Shown here: piece by piece, positions 10,393 through 21,342 of the stretch
Layout of the letters: each line of letters opens with the position of its first letter
Position numbering within the stretch: the stretch's first letter is position 1
Source: Ophiothrix spiculata
Lineage: Eukaryota; Echinodermata; Ophiuroidea; Amphilepidida; Ophiotrichidae
Assembly: GCA_000969725.1 (NCBI GenBank)
Contig: JXSR01S011434.1
Reading direction: 5' to 3' (one strand)
DNA length: 39,750 nt
Position numbers and translations under genes: made by a program
Notes under the pieces: model-generated
What the model saw: only the letters and a program-made list of their open reading frames with translations
The model's database searches: none
What the model was told of the DNA's origin: nothing

Positions 10393-10409
10393 TTGTTATC
10401 TATTTCTAG

Positions 10410-10701
10410 CCATTATGATGTTCAACGGAAGCAGACAACTAAAGCCATTATGAAGTCCTATAACAAGACCATGGCAGAATACCCGAAAAAGGCGTGGCAA
10501 TTCAACTACAGACTTAGAGAAGACTACCAGAATCCAAACAGAGACAAAGAGTTACAGAAGATAGGCAAACAGGTCATAAAACTTGAGATGAGACTGGAGA
10601 AACTCACTCAGACGAACCAGAAGCGACGCAATAAACCACGGGGATATGTTCTTATATCAGAACTTGAAGGAGGTGAAAGTGATGATGACTATTGTTGGTA
10701 A
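10410..10701 (+). CDS. Terminal coding exon 4 of the plus-strand paralog
   Basis: The acceptor is tatttctag (10401-10409); it enters in phase 2 and ends at TAA 10699-10701. It encodes 96 residues after the split codon: HYDVQRKQTTKAIMKSYNKT..., a charged, probably helical stretch, then RRNKPRGYVLISELEGG and an acidic end SDDDYCW. The minus exon 4 has the same plan (YFDIKNNKASRTRVSEPYN..., then RPRKQWIYVG..., acidic end). The frame is fully open. No canonical AATAAA was seen in the next few hundred bases. Confidence 0.76.
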
Positions 10702-10769
10702 TTTACCAGTCAACTAAAATCTGTCGTAAATTACTGGTAAATTTCTCAAAAACACTTGACTAGTTATTA

Positions 10770-11010
10770 GGGACCGTTCACAAACACTTGTAAGGGTGGG
10801 CTGATGCAAAAAAGGGGGGCCTTGAAAAAAATCACCTCAAATTTTCAGGTAAAAATTAAGTTTACATGCTTTCTATGGGGTTGGCCATTAATTTTTGGCG
10901 CAAAAAAGGGGGGCCTTAAATTTTTCAAGGTCGAAAAGGGGGGCCCTGAAAATTTTCTGTGATAATTTTTTTGCATCAGACCCCCCTTACAAGTGTTTGT
11001 GAACGGTCCC
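10770..11010. mobile_element. PIF/Harbinger-like MITE, 241 bp
   Basis: The ends GGGACCGTTCACAAACACTT and their perfect inverse (pairing continues to about 28 bp) are flanked by TTA (10767-10769 and 11011-11013). A 3-bp TTA duplication fits PIF/Harbinger. The interior has repeats of 'aaaaggggggcc'. It lies just downstream of the plus gene's stop codon, possibly in its 3' untranslated region. Confidence 0.85.
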
Positions 11011-11084
11011 TTATGATGACTCTTCTGGAGACTTTTTGAGAAACCAGCAAAAGGGTGCTATAACCATAGATCCTAGATTAGATT

Positions 11085-11470
11085 TTATACTCTATAAAAC
11101 TTGAAGTATCAAGTATGCAGTAGGACTCTGTTACGAGATTCATAGCATATCCCTTGTATTCTACAATATTCATTGAGGACTGGTGTTTTTGTATTGTGCA
11201 AGAGACCAACAATGATTAAGACTAATCGCTTTGTATTGATATATTTTGTGCATGAATCTTTCATGATTATTAATATGATTTACAGGTATAGTTGATTTTT
11301 TTTATGCTACTTTTTTTGGGTTTTTTTTGTTGCTACCACATGAACAAACCTTGAACTCATGAGTTAAGAATATTCGGTACATTGTTATGATTCCAAAAAT
11401 ATAGACTAATTTTCCCTATATGGTCATATTTGTGTATGTGTGTTAATTCGCTGCTTTATACTTCAAGGTT
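11085..11470 (+). repeat. Dispersed repeat, inverted partner of 2022-2345
   Basis: It matches the inverse of 2022-2345 with scattered differences; landmarks are 'tatcccttgtattctaca' and 'tgttgctaccacatg'. Together they form an imperfect inverted repeat around most of the plus gene. Confidence 0.7.
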
Positions 11471-11644
11471 TATTCCTAGATGGAATTTTAGGGTCTACTT
11501 GTACATTATTATTCTCACAGTTGCTTCCACACTCAGTATTAACGGTTGCAAACCTTACTTTATATCTTTTAATTAAATTTATAAGAGAAAGATATGCATA
11601 ATTTGTAGGCCACTAATCTAAACTATTTACTATGTATGTAGACT

Positions 11645-11973
11645 TGCTGCAAGTCTTTAAGCGTACCTCAGCCAAATAGTGCATCGATACTAAACGACGC
11701 CATCACACTGGCCATCACCACATAAAACAAACAACGCCACCACCTTTCTATTATTAATTCACGATGTAGGCATAGCCTAATATACCACCAGTCACCAGTA
11801 TTATTTCGCTATATCTTTTATATCTTTTAATTAAATTTATACGAGAAAATTTAAACACCGGCTTCGCTGGTGCACAGGTTGTCTATATTTTACTATATTT
11901 ACTAATATACCTTTACTTTATTGGTACCCCTTTTACTATTAAAGCACGGTCGACGCCTTGGAGCAAGGCTACA
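11645..11973. mobile_element. 329-bp insertion with 13-bp direct repeats
   Basis: The block is flanked by the direct repeat ATGTATGTAGACT (11632-11644 and 11974-11986), while copy 2 of the tandem duplication has this word once. A 13-bp duplication is typical of LINE-machinery retroposition. No poly(A) or tRNA head is clear, and I do not recognise the element. Confidence 0.75.
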
Positions 11974-12193
11974 ATGTATGTAGACTAGTAAAAATGTTCG
12001 GACGTTGATGAGTAAGATACATGTAATTTTTGAATATAATGAAATGATATAAACGTTTTAATTGGGCATGTAAAACACCAGTTAAGAAATGTTTAAATAA
12101 ATATAAACTGACATAAAATCTCTAGATTAATGCTATGGCTTTTGAAAAGCAAAGCCGCTTTTCAGTGACAAAATTATGATGGTCACTTCAGGT

Positions 12194-12452
12194 CAGTGTT
12201 CCCGCTAAGGCTGTATGTCGTGAAATTGGCGCAGAAGCTCAAAAAATTGGCGCAAGGGGTTCCTAAAACAAAAATTCAAAAATAGGGTTTTGGTTATACC
12301 CAACTTTCACTAAATTTCAGTTTTATGCAAATTATATTCAAAATAGTCTCATTTTTGAGGTAATCTTTCCGAAATTGGCAATGGTGAGATGTATTTTTTT
12401 TTTCCTTTTATGTCGCTTTGGCGCAAAGTCAAAATCCTTAGCGGGAACACTG
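12194..12452. mobile_element. hAT MITE, 259 bp, with empty site in the tandem copy
   Basis: The ends CAGTGTTCCCGCTAAGG and their exact inverse are flanked by the 8-bp duplication CTTCAGGT (12186-12193 and 12453-12460). Copy 2 of the tandem duplication has the uninterrupted site (cttcatgt near 13404). The 8-bp duplication and CAGTG tip are hAT hallmarks. Confidence 0.93.
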
Positions 12453-14037
12453 CTTCAGGTCCATAGTTTTTAACAAGAGATCTTCAAGCCAGCATACGTG
12501 TTTATTGTTTATATGCTGTATGTAGATCACTTATCTTAACCAAAGTATTCTGGCTAGAATACTTTGTCTTAACTGTCTAAATGCAAGTATGTTTTTTAAG
12601 CATATGAAGTGAAGAAGTTGTGACCTGATGTTTATCTTGGTGGAGGAATTTTTTGTCAAGGTATACACAGGTATGTGTGTTTTAGGGTGAATTTTTTGGC
12701 AATTTTGGTCTTGTACGGGTTATTAAAAACATTTTCAGGTATATTAATGCGGGTATTAATGACGTATGGTGAAAGTTTGGTAACATATGTTTTAGTAGAA
12801 TTTGCCAAAAAAACTGTAAAACTTAATTTTGCTCTCAAAATCACAATTTGGATCTAATTTTGGTCATATTTTCGAGAATTTGAGATGAATTTCAAAAATT
12901 AGGAAATATCTCTCCAAAATCAAACTTTGAAAACCTTACAGTATACTGTCTGTATATGCTGCAAAATGTACTCAAAATTGTGTAACTATAAGCGACAATG
13001 CTTGATGCATAAATGCAATTGGGCAATTGCTTGCAGTATCGGTAACTTTAACTTTCCTAGATGGAATTTTACGGTCTACTTGTACATTATTATTCTCACA
13101 GTTGCTTCCACACTCAGTATTAACGGTTACAAACCTGATTTTATATCTTTTAATCAAATTTATGAAAAAATATGCATAATTTGTAGGCCACTAATCTAAA
13201 CTATTTACAATGTATGTAGACTAGTAAAAATGTTAGGACGTTGATGAGTAAGATACATGTAATTTTTGAATATAATGAAATGATATAAACGTTTTAATTG
13301 GGCATGTAAAACACCATTTAAGAAATTTTTAAATAAATATAAACTGACATAAAATCTCTAGATTAATGCTATGGCTTTTCAGTGACAAAATTATGATAGT
13401 AACTTCATGTCCATAGTTTTAACAAGAGATCGATTTTCAAGCCAGCACACATGGTTACTGTTTATATGCTGTATGTAGATCACTAATCTTAACTGCCTAA
13501 ATGCAAGTATGTTTTTTAAGCGTATGAAGTGAAGAAGTTGTGACCTGAAGTTTTTCTTGGTGGAGGGATTTTTTGTCAAGGTATACACGGGTATGTGTGT
13601 TTCAGGGTGAAATTTTGGTTTTGTACAGGTTATTAAAAAACATTTTCAGGTATATTAATGCAGGTATTAATGACGCATGGTGAAAGTTAGGTAACATTGT
13701 GATCTATATGTTTTAGTAGAATTTGCCAAAAAAACTGTAAAACTTAATTTTGCTCTCAAATCACAATTTTGCATCTAATTTTGGTCATATTTTTGAGAAT
13801 TTGAGATGAATTTCAAAAAACTAGGAAAAATCTCCCGAAAATCAAAACCTTGCAGTATATTCTGTGTATGTTGCCAAATGTGCGATAATAAGTGACAAGC
13901 TTGATGCACATTGCAATGTTAACTGAGAGGGAGAATTGTTTGCAGTATCCAAACTTTTATGTATGTCACGGTTTATGTAAATAATATATTATAAACAAAC
14001 ATAAAATAAAAACTCATTATAGTGAAACCAAATTTTA

Positions 14038-15100
14038 CAGGGTGGACCGATAAAATCGTTATTGAAGTTCAATGTCACGTAACTTAAAATTGGAAAATAA
14101 TTCAAGAATGAAATTCTTATATTCATAAACTATGGTATCTTGTTCGTGTATGGTGAAAATTTCACGTCAAACAAAGCTTGCATTGCAAAGTTATTGACAT
14201 TTGCGCGAAAAACGTTGAATTCCACTTTGTCCACGGCCTGGAATACTTTAATGTTCCCTAGAATCATAATTAGGTCTTCAATCAGCATGGTTTTCATTTC
14301 TTTTATGACGTTGATGCTTATGATCATCGTATTTAAGGCGTATATCATTGACTGAGAGTATTATTGCCATGCATAAATGCATCACAATAACATAAGTATG
14401 GTGTACTTCCATAATAATCTCAAGAATTTATTTGGCGCGAAGTTCAAATCGGCTAAGGTAGTGCATGTATTTGGTCGTTTTCATTTATAACGTTGGTTTG
14501 TAAGGCAGTAAGAGGAGGAAGTTCACAGGTCGTGAGAGAACATTTATCGATGAACGTTTTTTAGAACTGGTAGCTACGTGGCCGGCTAAGCTAACTCTGA
14601 AAATAGTCGGTGTAGATGGTACACGTGCATTAGGAATGACTTTCCTAATGCACGTATCTACAAAGACTGTTTGTAAAGTTTTACCCCTTTGGTACTGTTT
14701 TGAACAGAAAATAGCGGGATCTTGAACAGTGAGATCTGCAGCAAACATTGCTGCTCTAAATGCAGAACTAATCCTAAGATGTGTTCTCGATGCAAGTTCC
14801 TTCATCACATTCTTTAATAAATCAGTAACGCAAAATCAATCAGCTAATTAAGACAGATATTATAAACATCGCTCACTGCATGTACAATCATGTAAACTTG
14901 CCCCGTGGACAAACCTAATTTTGACTCTTTTTGCACAAACGGCAATAACTTCGCAATGCAAGCTTTGTTTGACATGAAAATTTTCCACACAAGGACAAGA
15001 TACCATAGTTTATGAATATATAAACATCATTCTCGAATTATTTTCTAATTTTAAGTTACGTTGCATTGAACTTCAATAACGCTTTTATTGGTCCACCCTG
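14038..15100. mobile_element. 1,063-bp TA-flanked DNA transposon with ~200-bp inverted ends
   Basis: The ends begin CAGGGTGGACCRATAAAA and stay matched, imperfectly, for about 200 bp inward. TA flanks both sides (14036-14037 and 15101-15102), fitting Tc1/mariner-type insertion. The interior (14250-14890) has a perfect 14-bp inverted repeat with a 5-base loop at 14623-14655 (ACGTGCATTAGGAA arm). Short open frames (14130-14355, 14485-14808) match no transposase motif I can see, so the element is probably non-autonomous. Confidence 0.85.
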
Positions 15101-15790
15101 TATATTTCATTAGCCATTAATTGACCAGCAAAATGATAAAGCTTAAACTTTTGAAGATAAGATCTTTTATTATGGCTTCTGTACTTTCATTTACTCATGT
15201 ACTCTATTTTTACATCAAAGATTGTTTCAAAATTCAATTTATTAAAAGAACTATATACATTGATATATTGGGCTAAACATGTGTGACCATTGAATGATAA
15301 AATACAAATTTCTTTAATCAAAAATGTCCAACTCTGGGAAGTAAAACATATGTATGTAGCAGGGTTTTTTTAAATCCCCTCCCAAAATCTATCATTTCCA
15401 AATGTATCGTTAAACATGAAATCTAATTTCAGATGATCAAATGTGTATAAAAAGCATTAAATTTCATCAGAAATAATTTGCTTAAGTTTTATCATAACAT
15501 GCCAATTACTCACAAGTTTTATGCATTTAGAAACGCTGCCCATACAAGTATACGAAAATTTTAAGTGGACAAGAAACCAAATGCATGCCATAAGAAACCA
15601 CAAAAAATATATTCCATCCACTATTCATTACGTAGATAGCTTTTTTGATTATTTTTCAACACAGGATCCATTATTTTATATTTTTCTAACAATGTAAATA
15701 TGTTACATGTTTTATCTTTTTTAACAAATAAAGAACTTTTATAATAATGTGTACTTTTTCTTTTGTGCTTCCAATTTATACTGGGTATAA

Positions 15791-16112
15791 GGGTCAATTT
15801 ATACTTACCCTTCAAACAAAATTGTCACTTCCAAACATTTTGTTGTGACGTCAAATTATGGATGGCCGTAGGTGTCAAGCAGGTGTCTAAAAGTCGATAC
15901 GGGCGTCTGTTACAATGAAACAGGTGTCATACTCAAAAGGATGGGTAAAACCCATAACCATGTCTAAACCCCAAATTGATATGTAACCGAAAACGGCATG
16001 TGAAATCAAGAATGGTGTCTAAAACCAACACCTATGGCCGCCCATAGTTTGATGTCACGACAAAATGTATGGTAGTGAAAATTTTGTTTGGAAGCAGAGT
16101 ATAAATTGACCC
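15791..16112. mobile_element. PIF/Harbinger-like MITE, 322 bp
   Basis: The ends GGGTCAATTTATACT and their inverse are flanked by TAA (15788-15790 and 16113-16115). The arms stay paired for about 100 bp, including 'ggtgtc' blocks and 'gacaaaatgt'. TAA is a Harbinger-type duplication. Non-coding. Confidence 0.83.
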
Positions 16113-16115
16113 TAA

Positions 16116-16230
16116 CAGTGGAAACTCATAATGAAGGAGCTGGGGACTGAGAAATTAGTTCATTAAATCAAAAAATTCATTACATCATAAACAAATTAAA
16201 AGAAAATGGTACAAGAAGAACTTTTTTTAT
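16116..16230. mobile_element. Degenerate pogo-like MITE fragment
   Basis: It begins CAGTGGAAACTCATAATGAAG and continues with text matching the inverse of the 187-bp MITE at 1812. It abuts the Harbinger-like element. Only one end is recognisable. Confidence 0.6.
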
Positions 16231-16349
16231 TTATCAGACTTTCCTTATACTTATGAAATGGGTGTGGGGAACACCTATATCATATCAAAAAGTTACAGCA
16301 GGTTTGTGCAGTTAACAAACACATAAAATCATCGAATACCAGACTGTGA

Positions 16350-16706
16350 AACAAGTTTATAGCTTCACTGCTCGATCAGGTTTCAATCTGTTCGGTTGGA
16401 GACTTAATAGGCAAGGGGCAGCCTTATCACTTGAACACACATTACAGGTTTTAGGGCAACCTACTTTTGTGCAAACAACTGTTGGCAAGGTCCAGCCTTC
16501 AGAAAGACTCTTTTAAGAGCTACAATATCTCATAAGAACAACACATTAGAGGTTAGGGGCAACCTGCTTTTGTGTGAATCTGTTGGCAAGGGGCAGCCTT
16601 CAGTTAGGCTCTTTTCGGAGCCACCACAATTTCAAAGTGGTGATCTGCTGACGAAAGCTTGACAGTTTAAAACTTGTCCGACGGCGAACCCGTTAAAAAT
16701 CTACCA
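16350..16706 (-). mobile_element. Repetitive MITE, copy 1 (inverted relative to copy 2)
   Basis: One end is clear at 16674-16706 (inverse of GGTAGATTTTAACGGGTTCG, continuing 'ccgtcggacaa'); the other, near 16350-16400, is degenerate. The interior holds two or three diverged tandem units of the type 'ctgttggcaaggggcagcct ... ggctctttt.gagccacc'. Confidence 0.75.
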
Positions 16707-17290
16707 AGTTTATAGCACCAATCAATACAACTCTGTGGAGTGTGCGTTCAACCATCAACTTAATCAATTGCCTAGAACAATAGACTCGACTGCAAGCTCC
16801 ACACACAGCCGATTTTCAGGATAAATTTGGCTTCCTTTGAACACAGTCAATTTGTTTTAAATAATAAAAGTACGGACTTTGTTTAAGTCTAATCAAGTCA
16901 AAACATACATGATAAGCATAATGAAAAGATGTAGTTTATGAAACTGCATGTCATAGGCCTGTAGCATGGATAATTTTGAAGTTACGGCAAAATGAAAACA
17001 GGATAAGGCACAAATAGAGGCAAATTTCTCATAAAAACAAAGGGATTTTGTTTTGTTTTTGCTGTTCACAATTTTTAAATAGAAATAAAAGTACGTGGGT
17101 TTAAATACTTATAAATAAAAATATGAAAAATAGATAGTAAAAACAACAAATATCTGTAGTTTATAAAAATCAATGTCATAGCCCTGTACATTACACTTGG
17201 TTCCAGAGTTACAAGCAAAAGTTTAAGCAAAGCCCTATACCAAGCAATGGTCCTTTCATGCTGTGTGGGACTAGTTTTCCAACTGAAACC

Positions 17291-17645
17291 TTAAAGGTGC
17301 AATTCATGATTTTGATGTGGCCTTTTTTCTAGCTAAATAAAAAAAAGAGTACAACATAAATATATACTGAAAATTTCACTTGATTCCGACCGTTCGTTTC
17401 CAAGTTACAAGATATTCAGCATTTTGAAAATCCTCATAGACTACTGTGTTGTAATTACTGTCGGGGCCCCGACAATAATTAGAAAATGACACATTTTCTC
17501 ACTTTTCTCAAAAATGCAAGCACATATGAAAGAATGGTTTGGGGATCGTAACATATACCACATCAGGATTTTTATAAGCTAAAAAAATCCAATTTGATAG
17601 AGGTGACCTTGAGGGTGAAAAGTGGATCATGAATTGCCCCTTTAA
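17291..17645. mobile_element. TTAA-flanked MITE (piggyBac/Kolobok-like)
   Basis: The ends AGGTGCAATTCATGAT and the inverse of AGGGGCAATTCATGAT are flanked by TTAA (17291-17294 and 17642-17645). The centre is a perfect self-inverse TGTCGGGGCCCCGACA (near 17459-17474). A TTAA target is typical of piggyBac and Kolobok. Non-coding. Confidence 0.82.
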
Positions 17646-18012
17646 TTAACTGTACCAGCTTTTTGATATGGAAAATCAGGGGGTCAGTATTGCTTCATTA
17701 TTGCCATCTTTTACTACTCTTTTGTTTCAGTTACAGTACCAAACAAAATAGTGCCTCTTTTTGCTACAAGTGGAATCTGTTATATATCTGTTATAGACAT
17801 ATTTTGATTTTCAGAACTATTCTTGAAATACCTGGGTATCAGAAAATTGGTAGGTTGCTTAGCAAATCAGGTACTGGTATGGGAAAAATAGTTTACTGCT
17901 ATGTTTATGCTGAAGCAAATCTGACCCCTCAAGAGTATTTGTAAAAAGTAGGTGTTTTGTTTTCATTTAAATTTTGAGAAAGGCTTATACGACAGGGAAT
18001 TCATAACAATTG

Positions 18013-18511
18013 GTAGATTTTAACGGGTTCGCCGTCGGACAAATTTTGAAATGTTAAGCTTTCATCATGAGTAGCTCTGACTTCTTTAGGACAAATATTC
18101 TTATAAAGACATGTGGGCCTGGGCCTTCACTTCCCACTGATGACTTGCATGAGCCATTCACTGAAAGCTGCCCCTTGCCAACAGTGTTGAAAGCAGATCA
18201 CCTCTGACATTTTGGTGGCTCTAAAAAGAGCCTTTCTGAAGCTGCCCCTTGCCAACAGATTCACACAAAAATCTCAACAAGTATCTCTAATGTGTTGTTG
18301 AGATTTTCATGGCTCTGAAAAGTTTTCCTGAAGGCTGCCTTGCTAACAGTTATTTGCACAAAAGTAGGTTGCCCTTATACCTCTAATGAACGTACAAATA
18401 ATAGGCTGCCCCTTATCTATAAAGTCTCCAACCGAACAGATTGCTACCTGATCGCTCGAAAGCTTGACCGTTCAAAACTTGTCCGACGGCGAACCCGTTA
18501 AAATCTACCAA
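18013..18511 (+). mobile_element. Repetitive MITE, copy 2, both ends present
   Basis: The perfect inverted ends GGTAGATTTTAACGGGTTCG (continuing 'ccgtcggaca') lie at 18013-18043 and 18480-18511. The interior carries repeated units with 'gctgccccttgccaacag' and 'ggctctgaaa/ctctaaaaag' blocks, more copies than at 16350-16706. No clear target duplication, so the superfamily is unknown. Confidence 0.85.
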
Positions 18512-18759
18512 ATGTAGGTGTTTGATCATTAGTTTTAACCATCATGCAATGTTCAAAGTTTTCTACAAACTGTATAAGAATATCCATTCACAGTTTTATC
18601 TTTTGAAAGCAGAAGCTTGAGAGATGTTTTTATTAGCATAGAACACTTATCAATACATCATGTAACACAGGCACTTAAATAATCCCAAGTTATACCCATA
18701 AACTGTCCAGGCAACAATATCAAATGACCAGAAATTCACAGAGAATCAAGCCATCATAC

Positions 18760-19092
18760 TAAAGTTTTCTATACTGATCCAGTACACTTGATTTGACCAT
18801 TTCAGCAACCACTGTTGCCTTTCTCAACAGTCTGCCAGTCTTGACTTGACGCTTGATGATAGTTGCCAAGCAATGGTATTGCAAGATTTTATGCCATATT
18901 TCTTGTTGACCAACAAATCATCAAAACATGTGAAAAATTTGATTGACAGTTACATCAAAGTGTTGAGAATTACAGGCAACAGTGGTTGCTGAAACATTCA
19001 AATCAAGTATGTACAGTGCTCAGAGGTTTCTTTGTTATGAAAAATTTCTCATATTTATTATTATTAAATCAAGATCAGTATAGAGAACTTTA
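18760..19092. mobile_element. Palindromic MITE, 333 bp
   Basis: Outer ends 'ctaaagttttctatactgatc' and 'gatcagtatagagaacttta' pair. Inner blocks 'ttcagcaaccactgttgcc' and 'ggcaacagtggttgctgaa' pair exactly. Superfamily not assignable. Confidence 0.8.
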
Positions 19093-21342
19093 TCGGTACG
19101 TTTATCTAACGATCCTGATGAACCTCTACAGTAATAGCTGTCATACAATTTTCTACTAGTCACTCAGCAAAATGTTAACTGTCAACCCCATTTTGTGTTC
19201 ACCAATTTGGTGGGTGAATTGTCAACTGACATGCTTCTATCGTTACAAAAAGGCACCAACAGCTAACTCAAAACAATGTTAACCCATAAAAAGGTTGTTG
19301 ATGGAAGGATTATAACCATTAACCGACTTGTTTCTACTAAACCTACTGCGTTTTTGTCACCGTCAACTAGATCACCCATACATTAGTGAAACACACTATA
19401 GTGTGTGCAAACATAAAAGATTACAGATTCATCCATTTTTGATAGGTTTGTATTGAAGTCACCCAGTATATATGTATGTTTCATTCTGCCATACAAAGTG
19501 GCAACATATGTGTAAATATAAAATATAACAGAAACTACCATTAAACATACAATTCCATCCACTCACAACTAGGATGTTTCAATCCACTCGGAATTGGGAG
19601 GCCAAATGTACTGTTTTGTTCATATTAAATGCCAGTGCTCTATTACAGGCTTTAGCCATGATCAACAAAGTGAAGCTTAACTTTCCTCAAGACTTTAATG
19701 ATTTTCTTTCATTTTTATAAAGTACTTCAGACTATTAACTAATATCAATAACCATTCTTGTGGAACTAGAACATTTATAATAAAACAGACAATTATTTGT
19801 CGCTCTTACTAAATTCTTTACATTCAAACTTCTTTGTTACTAACAACATATTTTAGTGAAGAGATCACATTTTTAAGTATGTTTAACCTTTCTAAATAAT
19901 GTTTACATTTGAATCAACAGCTTTACATTTGGAATCTCAGCTTTAGGAAAACAGAACCCTAAGAAATGTGGAATTTGGCTGAAAATTATCTTTTTAGAAC
20001 TTGATTCAAATAAATTGTCGCATGTTTTCATACCCAAGTGGATTATGACTAATGCCTTTTTTTTTAATGCCTAACTCCATTTCTTCTAAAAGAACAAACA
20101 GAATAATTTTGACCATGTAATTGCACTTCAGTGCATAAGGAGGGGAGGGGTGCTGGTCCACATAAACGACCCTGTAGTATACTCAGAAACTTGTATACTC
20201 AGCAACTTTGAACCCTCGCTACAACCAGAATATATAGAATACGAAGTAGTATGTACACTGTATAAAAAATAAACATATTCGGTTTGTTTTCACACTTTGC
20301 ATAGTTCAAAATATTAAAGCTTGTTAGCACCAAAACAAAAAATCATAATTTTTACTGGCATGTGACGTCTTTATACAAATAATACTGGATGGTATTGGTA
20401 AGTTTAAAAATTTTCAAATTCACGTATCTTAATCTAAAATTAAAGCTTAATTGTTGTGAGAGGTAGCCCCTTGCTATCAAAGAAATCTATATGATAATAC
20501 TGATATGAAAATAACATATATGAATTCACATTTATTCTAAACCTTAAGCTTAAAATAGAGTAGCTGCTGATGTACAATACAAAATGGGATAACAATTAGT
20601 ACTACTATAATTTTACACAATTTTACCTAATATATACATACAATTTGCTAAACTATGCAAAAAAAATGTTGTATCCAATAGCCCAATTCAACTACAAGTC
20701 TTCGGGCAAACTTTTATAATTGGTAAATTTTATAGCCTCACTTCCAGTACTAGAGTAGTCTGAAAAATCGCCATAAAATGACCAAAACATGAAAGTAGCA
20801 CTTTACCCATCTTTTGCAAGCTGGTAGCCTTTCTCCAAGGCGCTGTAATGTATATATCGCCCTCTACAACTAGCGGCAAATACTTCGCTCAGCCTCATGC
20901 TTCGCTACGCTCAGCGCTGGCAGATGGCAAGCGTCTCATGGCACTTGCTAACTCATGCCTCGAAGCGTCTTTAACAAAGACTAGCAAGCTGGTATAAGCT
21001 AAATGGTAAGGCTATACACATTCCAAAGACAAATAGTTGAATACTGGACAAGTGGATACTGTATAAGTATGTTTTCATCTACTTTCAGGTCTAACAACTA
21101 ATAGTAAAAATATATTTAGATTTTTTTGTAAAATGATTAAAATAAAGTACATGTAAATTTATTCTACTAAAATAATAAATAGCATAACTAATCAATCTAC
21201 ATGGCAACCCATGGCAACACCATAATCAAGAACATTTTGCCCCCTTTCTTGTCAGCCAAGTAAGCCTATATATGTCAGATATATCAGATGTTAATGGTAG
21301 TGGCTTCACCATGATTTCAGGACATACCTGATTAGAAATATC
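19093..21342. other. Intergenic stretch with no gene seen
   Basis: AT-rich, with no long open frame and no recognisable gene or RNA. The only structure I noted is the 157-bp GC-richer block at 20827-20983 bounded by 11-bp direct repeats, listed separately. Confidence 0.6.
20816..20994. mobile_element. 157-bp insertion-like block with 11-bp direct repeats
   Basis: GCAAGCTGGTA occurs at 20816-20826 and 20984-20994 and bounds a block clearly richer in GC than its surroundings ('cttcgctacgctcagcgctgg'). This is what a SINE-size retroposed insertion would leave, but there is no poly(A) tail or clear Pol III box. Confidence 0.5.

Larger units (their letters stand above)
1146..10701 (+). pseudogene. 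Plus-strand paralog of an unrecognised four-exon nuclear-type protein, with an in-frame stop
   Basis: Four coding exons (1146-1218, 4060-4289, 5433-5758, 10410-10701) join in phases 1, 0 and 2 into about 306 codons. The order is a basic start (EKRSKKQK, a likely nuclear localisation signal), a segment with MPATYPYIDE and WQAVW, a segment ending in an acidic run (GEDEEEYYSDEDEP), and a charged, probably helical C-terminus ending SDDDYCW. The same exon plan and motifs occur in the minus-strand gene that ends at 23573, so the two are paralogs. I recognise no known domain and assign no function; a chromatin or nuclear role is only a guess from the basic and acidic tracts. A TAA at 4224-4226 interrupts exon 2, while exons 3 and 4 keep long open frames. 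It is therefore a young pseudogene, a null allele, or an intact gene with an assembly error. Confidence 0.7.
11474..13960 (+). repeat. Tandem duplication of a non-coding block, later invaded in copy 1
   Basis: Copy 1 (11474-13054) and copy 2 (13055-13960) share long, nearly identical stretches in the same order, beginning 'tcctagatggaatttta' and including 'ggacgttgatgagtaaga' and 'gtgaagaagttgtgacctga'. Copy 1 is longer because it carries three insertions missing from copy 2: 11645-11973, 12194-12452 and 12541-12566. No coding potential is conserved; the open frames inside are shadows. Confidence 0.9.

Noticed and set aside
12656..13199. Overlapping short frames on both strands in the tandem duplication
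   Set aside because: None is conserved between the two copies, which differ by frame-breaking indels.
14130..14808. Open frames in the 1,063-bp element as a transposase
   Set aside because: No DD(E/D) spacing or helix-turn-helix motif is visible, and one frame is formed by the terminal repeat itself.
17663..17944. 93-residue frame as a small membrane protein
   Set aside because: Hydrophobicity comes from T-rich sequence; no start context, no neighbour logic, surrounded by repeats.
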